A DNA stretch of 64,000 nt, taken from positions 1 through 64,000 of the forward strand of contig JAGFJL010000122.1 in NCBI GenBank assembly GCA_024102725.1. Reading direction: 5' to 3'. A program made the translations under genes and the position numbers. The notes under the pieces were generated by a model, which saw only the letters and a program-made list of their open reading frames with translations, ran no database searches and was not told the origin of the DNA. The first letter of the stretch is position 1. The number at the start of each line of letters is the position of its first letter. This document shows positions 52,926 through 61,410 of this stretch, one piece after another. Origin of the DNA: Nitrococcus mobilis. Lineage in GTDB: Bacteria > Pseudomonadota > Gammaproteobacteria > Nitrococcales > Nitrococcaceae.

Positions 52926-53466
52926 GTGGGGACTCGGCTGGTCTCTGCTCGTCACGGTCATGATCGCGCTGCTCGCACCGTACTCGAACAGCGTGGCTCG
53001 CGACAGCGATCGCGACCAACCCATCAAGCTAAGCGCGAACCAGGCCGAAATCGATAACGTCAAAGGCGTGAGCGTCTACCGGGGTGATGTCGTGCTCACT
53101 CAGGGGACGCTGCGCATCACCGGCGAGGTCATGCATATCTATTACGCCCCGGACAGTCGAGCACTCGATCGCATCATCGTGGAAGGCCATCCGGCAACCT
53201 ATCGGGAATTGCCCGAGGGTGAGAGTGAATACGTGCACGCCAAAGCGCCCCGCATGGAGTATTACGAAACCGGACCACGCCGGATCCGGCTGCTCCAGGG
53301 AGCCACGTTGTGGCAAGGCTCCAATACGTTTCGCGGCAACCAGGTTGTCTACGACATCGAGGCGGACCACGTCGAGGCCCACTCCGGCAAGGATAAAACG
53401 AAGCGTATCCACATCACCATCTACCCTAATCAGCCACATGCTAAGCAAGCGGGCGAAGGTCGATGA
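52906..53466 (+). CDS. lptA: LPS transport periplasmic bridge protein LptA
   Basis: 186 residues from the ATG at 52906, 20 nt inside lptC. Signal peptide then the OstA domain: [40 protein letters not shown], and [17 protein letters not shown]. Forms the periplasmic bridge from LptC to LptD. Overlaps lptB by 4 nt. Confidence 0.95.
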   Translation: MPHRIAEWGLGWSLLVTVMIALLAPYSNSVARDSDRDQPIKLSANQAEIDNVKGVSVYRGDVVLTQGTLRITGEVMHIYYAPDSRALDRIIVEGHPATYRELPEGESEYVHAKAPRMEYYETGPRRIRLLQGATLWQGSNTFRGNQVVYDIEADHVEAHSGKDKTKRIHITIYPNQPHAKQAGEGR

Positions 53467-54212
53467 GCGCAGCCCAGCCGGCACCCGGCAGCGAGCTCAA
53501 AGCCGCCGGGCTGACCAAGCAATATCGCCGACAGCCGGTGGTCCGAGATGCCTCGTTATACATCCGCAGCGGCGAGATCGTCGGCTTGCTCGGCCCCAAC
53601 GGGGCCGGCAAAACCACCTGTTTTTACATGATCGTCGGACTCGTGTCTGCCGACGGTGGGCGGATTGCCCTGGATGGGCAGGACATTACCCGTCTGCCCA
53701 TGCATGCTCGAGCCCGCTTGGGCATCGGCTACCTACCCCAAGAGGCCTCGGTATTCCGCAAGCTCACCGTCGCCCAGAATTTAATGGCCATTCTTGAGCT
53801 GCGCCGCGATCTCTCGCGGGCCGATCGGCGGCACACCATGGAAGCGCTATTGGAGGAATTCCATGTTAGCCACCTAAGCAATCAACTTGGCATCAGTCTC
53901 TCCGGTGGTGAACGCCGGCGGGTGGAAATCGCCCGTGCGCTCGCCGCAGACCCCCGGTTCGTGCTACTCGACGAGCCTTTCGCCGGGGTGGATCCGATCT
54001 CGGTGGGAGACATCAAAGACATCGTCCGGCATTTGGTCGAACGGGGAATCGGTGTACTCATAACGGATCACAACGTGCGCGACACACTCGGGATTGTCGA
54101 TCGGGCCTATATTCTGAGCGCAGGCCGAGTGATCGCCGAGGGCTCCGCCGATGTTGTGCTGGCCGATGATCAGGTCAAAGCCGTCTACCTGGGACGTAAT
54201 TTCCGCCTGTGA
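53463..54212 (+). CDS. lptB: LPS export ABC ATPase LptB
   Basis: 249 residues. Walker [10 protein letters not shown], signature [19 protein letters not shown], Walker [20 protein letters not shown], switch His in [11 protein letters not shown]. Typical LptB end [11 protein letters not shown]. Starts with ATGA over the lptA stop and is followed by rpoN after 128 bp. Confidence 0.98.
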   Translation: MSAAQPAPGSELKAAGLTKQYRRQPVVRDASLYIRSGEIVGLLGPNGAGKTTCFYMIVGLVSADGGRIALDGQDITRLPMHARARLGIGYLPQEASVFRKLTVAQNLMAILELRRDLSRADRRHTMEALLEEFHVSHLSNQLGISLSGGERRRVEIARALAADPRFVLLDEPFAGVDPISVGDIKDIVRHLVERGIGVLITDHNVRDTLGIVDRAYILSAGRVIAEGSADVVLADDQVKAVYLGRNFRL

Positions 54213-54340
54213 CAAAACGCCCGCTTCTGGCACCATAAGAAATGGATCAACAATTGCGCTACTCTGCAATGTGGTACTGTTTCGAGCATGTCGTTACACC
54301 AACAGCCGCCTGGATGTTTGACCGGCATTGATAGCAGAAC

Positions 54341-55822
54341 ATGAAACAGTCGCTTCAACTCCGTCTGCGTCAGCAGCTCACGATGACGCCCCAACTTCAG
54401 CAGGCCATACGCCTGTTACAATTACCAACCCTTGAGCTGCGGATGGAAATACAGCAGGCGCTTGAGTCCAACCTGATGCTCGAGCTTGCGGAGGAAGCCG
54501 ATACCAGTTTCGATGAGGCGGAGTTGCTCGTGAGCCCTTCGGAGCGCGAACACGAGACTGAGCACGGGGCTGACGGCTCGGGGCAAAACAGCGAGGGCAC
54601 GACACAAAACGAGCAAATCGGCGATGAACTGCCGCTGGATACGAGCTGGGAAGACGGCTATGACGGCGCCACCATTTATAGCGACCCAGGCTATACCGAG
54701 GAACGGGATCCTTTTGCCAACCAAAGTGAGGGCAGTCAGTCGCTCCAGGATTACCTGGTCTGGCAGGCTCAGCTCAATCGATTCTCGACTCGGGAGTTGA
54801 CCATCGCTGAAGCCATCATCGATGCGGTTCGCGATGATGGCTATTTAGGCTGCTCTCTGGCCGAGATCCACACAGCGCTTCCCGAGCAATGGGATGTGTC
54901 CGAACAAGAGATCGAGGCCGTATTGATCCAAATCCAGCACTTCGACCCGGTCGGGGTTGCGGCACGCGACCCGCGCGAGGCACTACTGGTGCAACTCGAC
55001 CAACTCGACCCCGAAACCCCTTGGTTGGAGCCGGCGCGGCAACTCATCGACCAGCACCTGGGGCTGGTGGCCAAGCGACAGTTTGCGCAGCTCAGGCGCC
55101 GGTTGCATCTCGATGAGCAGGCCCTCCAGCAAACCCTAGCACTGGTCCAAACGCTTGATCCCCGCCCGGGGTTGCGCATCAGCAGTGAGCGCCCAGAATA
55201 CATTATTCCGGATGTCTTCGTGCGTAAGGAAAACGGTCACTGGCGGGTCGAGATCAATCCAGACGCCTATCCATGCCTGCGGGTTAACAGCCAGTACGCG
55301 GGACTCGTGCGGCGCGGCGATAACAGCCGTGACAACTCGGTCATGCGGCAGCATCTACAGGAGGCACGCTGGCTGATCAAGAGCCTGCACTCGCGCAACG
55401 AAACCTTACTGAAGGTGGCACAGTGCATCGTGGAGCGACAACGGGATTTTCTCGAGCATGGCGAGGAAGCGATGAAACCGTTGGTGCTGCGCGAGGTGGC
55501 TGAAACGATCAACATGCATGAATCCACCGTCTCGCGCATCACCAGTCAAAAGTATCTCAGGGCACCCAACGGGACTTACGAATTCAAACATTTCTTTTCG
55601 AGTCATGTTCAGACGGTAGACGGAGGGGAATGCTCGGCAACCGCAATACGGGCCCGTATCCGCCGCTTGATCGCCGCCGAAGATGCCTCACGCCCGCTCA
55701 GCGACAGTCAGCTTGCCGAGCAGCTGCAGGCCGACGGGATCAATGTGGCGCGGCGGACAGTGGCCAAGTACCGCGAGTCCATGAGCATCGCTTCATCAAC
55801 CGAGCGCAGGCGTTTTGCCTGA
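54341..55822 (+). CDS. rpoN: RNA polymerase sigma-54 factor
   Basis: 493 residues. Region I: SLQLRLRQQLTMTPQLQQAI. Acidic region II about 60-120. The core-binding and DNA-binding regions follow, with the helix-turn-helix ESTVSRITSQKYL and the RpoN box ARRTVAKYRESM near the end. Ordered with hpf-ptsN as in most Gammaproteobacteria. Confidence 0.98.
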   Translation: MKQSLQLRLRQQLTMTPQLQQAIRLLQLPTLELRMEIQQALESNLMLELAEEADTSFDEAELLVSPSEREHETEHGADGSGQNSEGTTQNEQIGDELPLDTSWEDGYDGATIYSDPGYTEERDPFANQSEGSQSLQDYLVWQAQLNRFSTRELTIAEAIIDAVRDDGYLGCSLAEIHTALPEQWDVSEQEIEAVLIQIQHFDPVGVAARDPREALLVQLDQLDPETPWLEPARQLIDQHLGLVAKRQFAQLRRRLHLDEQALQQTLALVQTLDPRPGLRISSERPEYIIPDVFVRKENGHWRVEINPDAYPCLRVNSQYAGLVRRGDNSRDNSVMRQHLQEARWLIKSLHSRNETLLKVAQCIVERQRDFLEHGEEAMKPLVLREVAETINMHESTVSRITSQKYLRAPNGTYEFKHFFSSHVQTVDGGECSATAIRARIRRLIAAEDASRPLSDSQLAEQLQADGINVARRTVAKYRESMSIASSTERRRFA

Positions 55823-55838
55823 TCACCGAGAGGGCGTT

Positions 55839-56165
55839 ATGCAGATCGATATTACTGGGCACCACGTGGAAATCACCGAGGCGTTACGCGACTATGTAGG
55901 GTCGAAGTTCGACAAACTGGAGCGCCACTTTGATAATGTGGTCGACGCACATGTCGTTCTGACCGTCGAAAAGCTAAACCAGAAAGCGGAGGCGACGCTC
56001 AACGTGAGTGGCGCTAAGCTCTATGCCGGCGCGCTCGAGCAGGACATGTATGCCGCCATCGACGGATTGATCGACAAACTCGATCGACAGGTCGTCAAGC
56101 ACAAGGAAAAACGTGCGGACCACCATCGCCGAGAGGGCCCGGTCAGCCAAGCCCTCGAACAGTAA
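55839..56165 (+). CDS. hpf: ribosome hibernation promoting factor, short form
   Basis: About 108 residues from the ATG at 55839, which has GAGAGGGCG upstream. Family motifs: MQIDITGHHVEITEALRDYV, LERHFDNVVDAHVVLTVEKL, YAAIDGLIDKLDRQVVKHKEK. Short HPF binds the decoding site and helps form 100S ribosomes. Starts 16 nt after rpoN. Confidence 0.96.
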   Translation: MQIDITGHHVEITEALRDYVGSKFDKLERHFDNVVDAHVVLTVEKLNQKAEATLNVSGAKLYAGALEQDMYAAIDGLIDKLDRQVVKHKEKRADHHRREGPVSQALEQ

Positions 56166-56263
56166 CATAACAAGCGGCTGGCCGGGATCCTGATCGATCC
56201 CGGCCAGCGCGTGGGGCCGTGAGTAGGGCACGCCTCAGATCTCATCCGTTGGGGCACGGGGCA

Positions 56264-56734
56264 ATGAATGTCGTCAATCTGTTAGTCCCTGAGCGAATCC
56301 GCTGCGGGGTTCATGTCACCAGCAAGAAACGCAGCTTGGAAGTACTTAGTGTGCTCCTCGCCCAAACTGAGGGCGGACCGACAGACAGGACGATTTTCGA
56401 ACATCTGATCGGGCGGGAGCGGTTGGGAAGTACCGGGCTCGGCAAGGGTGTGGCCTTACCGCACGCCCGCGTTGATGGCATCAGCGAAACGCGGGGCGCT
56501 CTGATCAGGCTGGACCAGCCGGTCGATTTCGATGCGATCGACAAGCAACCGGTCGATTTGCTGTTCGCCTTGATCGTACCGAAACACTTCACCGACGAGC
56601 ATCTGCGCGTTCTCGCAGCCTTGGCGGAACTGTTCAGTGATCACGCGTTCTGCGAACGGTTACGAAGCAGTCAAAGTGTGGAGGAAATGTATCAACATAT
56701 CGTGCGTTGGCAAGCCGACTCACCAGGCTCTTGA
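56264..56734 (+). CDS. ptsN: PTS-Ntr EIIA protein PtsN
   Basis: 156 residues from the ATG at 56264. The phosphorylated His lies in LGKGVALPHARVDGI. GALIRLDQPVDFDAIDKQPVDLLFALIVPKHF is also typical, seen as LLFALIVPKHFTDEHLR. PtsN regulates potassium and other targets according to its phosphorylation by HPr-type carriers. Confidence 0.96.
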   Translation: MNVVNLLVPERIRCGVHVTSKKRSLEVLSVLLAQTEGGPTDRTIFEHLIGRERLGSTGLGKGVALPHARVDGISETRGALIRLDQPVDFDAIDKQPVDLLFALIVPKHFTDEHLRVLAALAELFSDHAFCERLRSSQSVEEMYQHIVRWQADSPGS

Positions 56735-56943
56735 ACCGACTTCGAGCCGAATAACGCGTCCCCAACGCCGAGTTCCGCCAGGCTAATGGAGTCATGTGAT
56801 CAAAAGCACCTATGGCCACCGCTCGCGCCGCTGATCGCAAGCGGGTAGCAACCGCTCTACGAGGCAAGTGCACGAGCACAGTTGATCGGTTTGGTCGCTC
56901 CCGCGGTGATACCCTCCTTTTAAAACCGGTCGGGAGAGAGGGA

Positions 56944-57789
56944 ATGCCTGATACAAACAATTTAGGGAACACCCGGCTCGACTGTGCCATACTCGCTCGC
57001 GCCCTAGATGCCAATGCCCCGAGGCCGCCGGTATCGGATCTGCCCACTGACCTGCAACTGCCCGAAACTGCCGGCTGTTGGGTCGGCCCAGAGACACCGG
57101 CCCTGATTCGGCTCATACCGGACCAACCCGAGCTCGATTCCACACCAACACCCCTTCTTTGGGTCGAATCCGCCGACAGCAATACAGCTCACCGCCACAA
57201 GCGTTTGCTGGCGCCGGTTATCAGCACCCCACTACCCAGCTCGGTGGCCCTTGCTCGCATCCGCAAACTGCTCGACGCACAGCTCGATCTGACGCGCCCG
57301 GGAACGCTCGTCCAAGTCCATGGCTACGGCGTACTGCTCCAAGGCGAAAGCGGAGTGGGCAAAAGTGAAACCGCTTTGATGCTACTCGAACGTGGCCACC
57401 AACTAATAACCGACGACGCGGTCCGCATACAAGCGCATGCCAGTGGCGCGTTGCTGGGCAGTGCACCCGGGCCGCTCCATGGTCAATTAGCAGTCCATGG
57501 GCTGGGGCTATTGAAGGTCAATGAACTCTTCGGCGAGGCAGCCGTTACATCGAACGCCGTCATTCGGCTGCTCGTAGTGCTCACGACCGAACCGCCTCCG
57601 GCCGACCCTTTGTATGGGGCCTGGACGAGGCAGGGCTGGCTTGGTCGGAGTCTACTCCGGCTGACCCTATCCAGCCTGCGACCGCGGGCGCTGCTCATCG
57701 AAACCGCGGTACGCCAAATCCAGGCGCGCGATGCCGTCGGGAATTCCGCGCTAGGATCAGTTGGAGAACAGAGGCCGGAGCTGGTATGA
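56944..57789 (+). CDS. hprK: HPr kinase/phosphorylase-like protein with altered active site
   Basis: 281 residues from the ATG at 56944, which has GGAGAG 5 nt before it; an ATG at 56812 would give 325. The P-loop GESGVGKSE is intact (134-142) and the two Asp residues follow (ITDDAV, 157-158), as in HprK. However, the His that lies 15 residues before the P-loop in active enzymes is Pro119 (RPGTLVQVHG). The family signature E-x-R-G reads A183-V-H185-G. The N-terminal domain is short and divergent. The fold is clear; kinase or phosphorylase activity is doubtful. Overlaps rapZ by 4 nt. Confidence 0.8.
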   Translation: MPDTNNLGNTRLDCAILARALDANAPRPPVSDLPTDLQLPETAGCWVGPETPALIRLIPDQPELDSTPTPLLWVESADSNTAHRHKRLLAPVISTPLPSSVALARIRKLLDAQLDLTRPGTLVQVHGYGVLLQGESGVGKSETALMLLERGHQLITDDAVRIQAHASGALLGSAPGPLHGQLAVHGLGLLKVNELFGEAAVTSNAVIRLLVVLTTEPPPADPLYGAWTRQGWLGRSLLRLTLSSLRPRALLIETAVRQIQARDAVGNSALGSVGEQRPELV

Positions 57790-58646
57790 GACTGGTAATC
57801 ATCAGTGGACTGTCGGGGTCGGGCAAAAGTATTGCGCTTAACACACTCGAAGACACCGGCTTTTACTGCATCGACAACCTACCGGTCGGACTGCTAAGCG
57901 CGTTTGCTCGTCATGTCACGGAAACCCCGACGGCCGCGAGCCAGCATTATGCCGTCGGCATTGATGCGCGCAACGGCCCCGAAGATCTGACCCGGTTCCC
58001 AACAATTCTGCAGGAGATAATGGCCCGGGACATCCATTGCGAAATCCTGGCGCTGGATGCGGAGCACGCTACGCTACTCAAGCGCTTCAGCGAGACCCGC
58101 CGCCGCCATCCGCTCAGTGGCCCCGACATCCCACTTGCAGAGGCCATTGAGTGCGAGCGCGTGCTGCTCAAACCGATACTGGAGCGAGCCGACCTCATTA
58201 TCGACACCACCCGGACTACCGTGCATCAATTGCGCGATCTGGTACGCAAACGCCTCGTACGCGAACCCTACTCTCTGTCATTGCTATTTGAGTCATTCGG
58301 CTACAAGCAGGGGCTCCCACCGGATGCCGATTATGTGTTCGACGCCCGCTGTCTTCCCAATCCGCATTGGGAGCCCGAACTGCGCTCACTCACCGGCCTG
58401 GATGCGGCCGTGGTCAGCTATCTCGCCGCACAGCAGGACGTGGAGCGCTACTATCGCCAAGTCCAGGATTTTCTCGATGAATGGATTCCACACTTCGAGC
58501 GCGAGAACCGCAGTTACCTCACCGTCGCCATCGGCTGCACCGGTGGCCAACATCGGTCCGTTTATCTGGCGAATCGATTGGCCGATCATTTTCGCGCACG
58601 CAGAGCCAGCATCACCGTTCGTCATCGGGAGCTCGCGCACGGCTGA
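57786..58646 (+). CDS. rapZ: RNase adapter / nucleotide-binding protein RapZ
   Basis: 286 residues. Walker A LVIISGLSGSGKSIALN at the start, then DTGFYCIDNLPVGLL. The C-terminal RNA-binding part has VAIGCTGGQHRSVYLANRLAD and ends VRHRELAHG. In E. coli RapZ controls glucosamine-6-phosphate synthase through small RNA decay. The ptsN-hprK-rapZ-HPr order is common outside enterics. Confidence 0.96.
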   Translation: MRLVIISGLSGSGKSIALNTLEDTGFYCIDNLPVGLLSAFARHVTETPTAASQHYAVGIDARNGPEDLTRFPTILQEIMARDIHCEILALDAEHATLLKRFSETRRRHPLSGPDIPLAEAIECERVLLKPILERADLIIDTTRTTVHQLRDLVRKRLVREPYSLSLLFESFGYKQGLPPDADYVFDARCLPNPHWEPELRSLTGLDAAVVSYLAAQQDVERYYRQVQDFLDEWIPHFERENRSYLTVAIGCTGGQHRSVYLANRLADHFRARRASITVRHRELAHG

Positions 58647-59072
58647 GTGTAGGCAGTGTAAGGTATCGCCTTATCTGCTGGCTGCTACTGAGAGATGGCC
58701 GGATCAGTGAGAAGATTTTGAAAAAAGCAAAATCGTCCTCGGCACATGCTGCTGCAGTCGATATGCCGCAACGTTTTGCAAAACGACGGGGCCCGGCCGA
58801 CGATACCGAGCCCGGTCTATATACCGATTACACAGGCTGAAAGAAAAAATTAGGCGCTTTTTAATATTGATTGAGCCTTCGGCTAGGAATCGAACAATCT
58901 AGCCCTGGGTCTTTATGAGCAGAAGTGGGTGACAGCCGTGGCCGGCATCGAGCTGTGAACGTGCCGAGGGAACTGAATTATCCGCAGCAAGCGCTGCTCG
59001 AACGGCGGAATGAGGTCTTACCCGGGGGCACAATGGAGTGTGGCTGACAAAAAGCCCCATACCAATTTGGAC
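58647..59072. other. 426-bp gene-free gap between rapZ and the HPr gene
   Basis: In related genomes a mannose-type EIIA gene often lies here; none is present. No frame resembles a PTS protein. A 6-bp inverted repeat GGCTAG/CTAGCC (58881-58904) and AT-rich DNA near 58840-58870 are the only structures noticed. The HPr promoter may be here, though no clear pair of hexamers was seen. Confidence 0.6.
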
Positions 59073-59360
59073 ATGACACATAACGACGAATTTCTCATAC
59101 GCGAGATTCGGATTACCAACAAGCTCGGCCTACATGCTCGAGCCGCTGCCCGCTTCGTCTCGGTAGCCTCGCGTTTTCGTAGTGAGATACGAATCAAGCG
59201 CGGCAGCAAGGAAGTCAACGGCAAGAGCATCTTGGGCCTGCTCATGCTCGCGGCCTGTTGCGGAACGAAGCTCTTGATCCTAGCCCGCGGGCCCGATGCT
59301 CAGGAGGCCCTCGCCACATTGGCTGAATTAGTTGAGGGGCGCTTTGGCGAAACCGAATAG
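59073..59360 (+). CDS. ptsO: HPr-type phosphocarrier protein (PTS-Ntr)
   Basis: 95 residues from the ATG at 59073. EI-dependent phosphorylation site His21 in KLGLHARAA. The regulatory serine equivalent to Ser46 is Ser52 in NGKSILGLLMLAA. This serine is the HprK target in other bacteria. No EI (ptsP or ptsI) follows; the next gene is convergent, 28 bp away. Confidence 0.95.
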   Translation: MTHNDEFLIREIRITNKLGLHARAAARFVSVASRFRSEIRIKRGSKEVNGKSILGLLMLAACCGTKLLILARGPDAQEALATLAELVEGRFGETE

Positions 59361-59388
59361 TAGTCCGCCCGCCCCGTTTCCAATCGAC

Positions 59389-59727
59389 TCACCCCTCATC
59401 GAAATCAGCGCCGGAACACCGCAGATGCTTGCGGGTGAGGGACTGGAAACGCGGCGTCAGCCCGATATCCTCGTAGATCGGATCACCGTGTTCGTCCTCG
59501 GCCACGACCCGCTCGCCCGGCACATAGGGAAAAGCCGCCTCAATTTCGTCGAGTGCAGTGGAGAGCAAATCGGTAATGATGTCCTGCTCCGAGCGCCCCG
59601 GGAACATCTCGGCAAGCGCGGCAAGCTTGGCTGCGTCATGGACCGGCAAGCGCACCGAATAGACTTCCGAAGTGCGCCGCTCTCCGGCTGATCTCTCCCA
59701 GGTTTCGAGCAGTTCTCGAAACTTCAT
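59389..59727 (-). CDS. conserved hypothetical protein (sometimes labelled type 1 pili tip component)
   Basis: 112 residues, acidic, no signal peptide or membrane segment. It contains YSVRLPVHDAAKLAALAEMF, followed by EQDIITDLLSTALDEIEAAFPYVPG and EDEHGDPIYEDIGLTP. From memory a similar protein is found in Pseudomonas near ptsN or pili loci. The first part looks like a small ribbon-helix-helix or helical pair, which is a guess. A GGGGAGAGG ribosome site precedes the ATG. Confidence 0.8.
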   Translation of the reverse strand: MKFRELLETWERSAGERRTSEVYSVRLPVHDAAKLAALAEMFPGRSEQDIITDLLSTALDEIEAAFPYVPGERVVAEDEHGDPIYEDIGLTPRFQSLTRKHLRCSGADFDEG

Positions 59728-60014
59728 ACCTCTCCCCTTCGTCTAAACTTGTGCGTTAAAACCGCGCTACCGAAGCCTCAACGGGTTCACGCCGAGCAAA
59801 ATCACCGCTCGAAATCCTTTGGCCAAAACGGTCGCCGTGAACCAAACGCATCTTTATTCGCGCGCCCCGCGAACGGCCTTTACCATCGTCTTAACAACGC
59901 TCGTTAGCGGGTCTATTACCATAAGTGGGGTCGATTTAAGCCGACTGCGCGGTCGGTCAGCGGGCTGTCAGTACGTGGGCGGGCAACCATCTCCACGCTC
60001 GAAGCCACCGCCGA
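59728..60014. other. 287-bp spacer between pmbA and the conserved hypothetical gene
   Basis: No gene is supported; plus-strand frames crossing it have no family resemblance. A small hairpin CCGAC/GTCGG (around 59940-59956) lies downstream of pmbA on the minus strand without a good T run. Promoter for the 59389-59727 gene is expected here. Confidence 0.45.
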
Positions 60015-61376
60015 CTACTCGCCAGCAACGGTCATACCCTCGACCAGCACCGAACCGGTGCGTATGTTGCCACGGATATCGACATCTCGGCCAACCGCCT
60101 GGATGCGCTTGAACATCTCTTTGAGGTGACCTGCGATGGTGATTTCTTCGACCGGATAGGCCACCTCGCCGTTGTCTACCCAAAAACCAGCAGCGCCCCT
60201 AGAGTAATCTCCGGTTACCGGGTTTACCCCCTGGCCCATCAAATGACTGACCACCAACCCCCGATGCATCTCCTGGAGTAGTTGCGAGTAGTCCATGGCG
60301 CCGGGGTGTACGATTAGATTATGGATCCCCCCGGCGTTACCCGTCGTCTGCATCCCGAGCTTTCGAGCCGAGTAACTCGACAGCACATAGCCGCGCAGTA
60401 CACCCTGCTCGACCAGAGTGCGAGGCCGTGTCGCCACTCCCTCCCCGTCGAACGGCGCACTGCCCAAAGCGCCCGGTAAATGCGGTTGTTCCTCGATAGT
60501 GAGCCAACTCGGAAACACTTGCGTATTCAGCGAGTCGAGCAAAAAAGAGGCCTTGCGATATAAACTGCTGCCCTGAATCGCCCCTAGAAAATGGCCGAAC
60601 AGGCTACGGGCGGCGGTAGGCGTAAAAAGAACCGGTACCGTCCGAGTCGAGAGTCGACGTGCCCCCAAACGCTGCACGGTACGCCGCCCGGCTTCTTGCC
60701 CAACGGCTATGGCCGCTTGCAATGCACTCGGATCACGAGCGGTCGTATACCAATAATCTCGCTGCATGGACTCGCCGATGCGACCGAGCACCACACAGCT
60801 GATGCTGTGCTGGGAGGCCGGGTAGCCGCCCAGGAAGCCGTGGGTGTTGCCGTAGACGTGAATTCCCTGGTGCGTCGAGACCTCGGCGCCCTCGGAGTTG
60901 GTCAAGCGCGGATCCACCCCGAGTGCGGCGGCTTCGCATTCGCGCGCCAAATCGATCGCCGTCTCCGGCTCGATATCCCAGCGATAATGGAGTCTCAGAT
61001 CCGGCGCATCCGTGCTCATCAACGCGGCGTCGGCCAAGCCGGCGCAGGGATCTTCGGAAGTATACCGCGCGATATCACAGGCGGCACGAACCGTCTCCAC
61101 CAACGAGGCACGGCTAAAATCGGCCGAGCTAGCCGTTCCCTTGCGTTGGCCGAAATAAACGGTAATCGCCAAACCACGATCACGCATGTGCTCTAGCGTA
61201 TCCACTTCGCCCTGGCGGACCTTGACCGACAGGCCGAAGCTCGAACTGACGGAGGCTTCAGCTGCCGTGGCGCCTTGCCGAGTAGCCTCCTCAAGCGCCT
61301 CGCAAAGCGGCTCGGCAAGCTCGGCTTTGGCCGGCAACTGGCGCTGCACAGCCGGACTCAACGCAGATTCCGTCAT
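60015..61376 (-). CDS. pmbA: metalloprotease PmbA/TldE
   Basis: 453 residues. Partner of TldD in a heterodimeric protease that trims unfolded peptides, microcin B17 and CcdA. Motifs: GLSVKVRQGEVDTLEHMRDRG, TARSLFGHFLGAIQGSSLYRKASF in part, and FDGEGVATRPRTLVEQG. GNIRTGSVLVEGMTV is near the end. It lacks the HExxH-type motif, which is carried by TldD. It follows tldD by 34 bp; the darP/yjgA gene found between them in Pseudomonas is absent. Confidence 0.96.
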   Translation of the reverse strand: MTESALSPAVQRQLPAKAELAEPLCEALEEATRQGATAAEASVSSSFGLSVKVRQGEVDTLEHMRDRGLAITVYFGQRKGTASSADFSRASLVETVRAACDIARYTSEDPCAGLADAALMSTDAPDLRLHYRWDIEPETAIDLARECEAAALGVDPRLTNSEGAEVSTHQGIHVYGNTHGFLGGYPASQHSISCVVLGRIGESMQRDYWYTTARDPSALQAAIAVGQEAGRRTVQRLGARRLSTRTVPVLFTPTAARSLFGHFLGAIQGSSLYRKASFLLDSLNTQVFPSWLTIEEQPHLPGALGSAPFDGEGVATRPRTLVEQGVLRGYVLSSYSARKLGMQTTGNAGGIHNLIVHPGAMDYSQLLQEMHRGLVVSHLMGQGVNPVTGDYSRGAAGFWVDNGEVAYPVEEITIAGHLKEMFKRIQAVGRDVDIRGNIRTGSVLVEGMTVAGE

Positions 61377-61410
61377 CCAACCCTCCTGATCTAAAATCTC
61401 GGCACATCAC

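Noticed and set aside
58877-58905. tRNA T-arm-like sequence (GTTCGATTCC on the minus strand), considered as a tRNA remnant or attachment site
   Set aside because: The flanking bases do not form a T-stem and no acceptor or anticodon arm is present. Only a 6-bp inverted repeat remains.
59819-60112. Plus-strand 97-codon frame upstream of, and overlapping, the pmbA end
   Set aside because: No ribosome site or similarity, and its 3' part is antisense to conserved pmbA codons.
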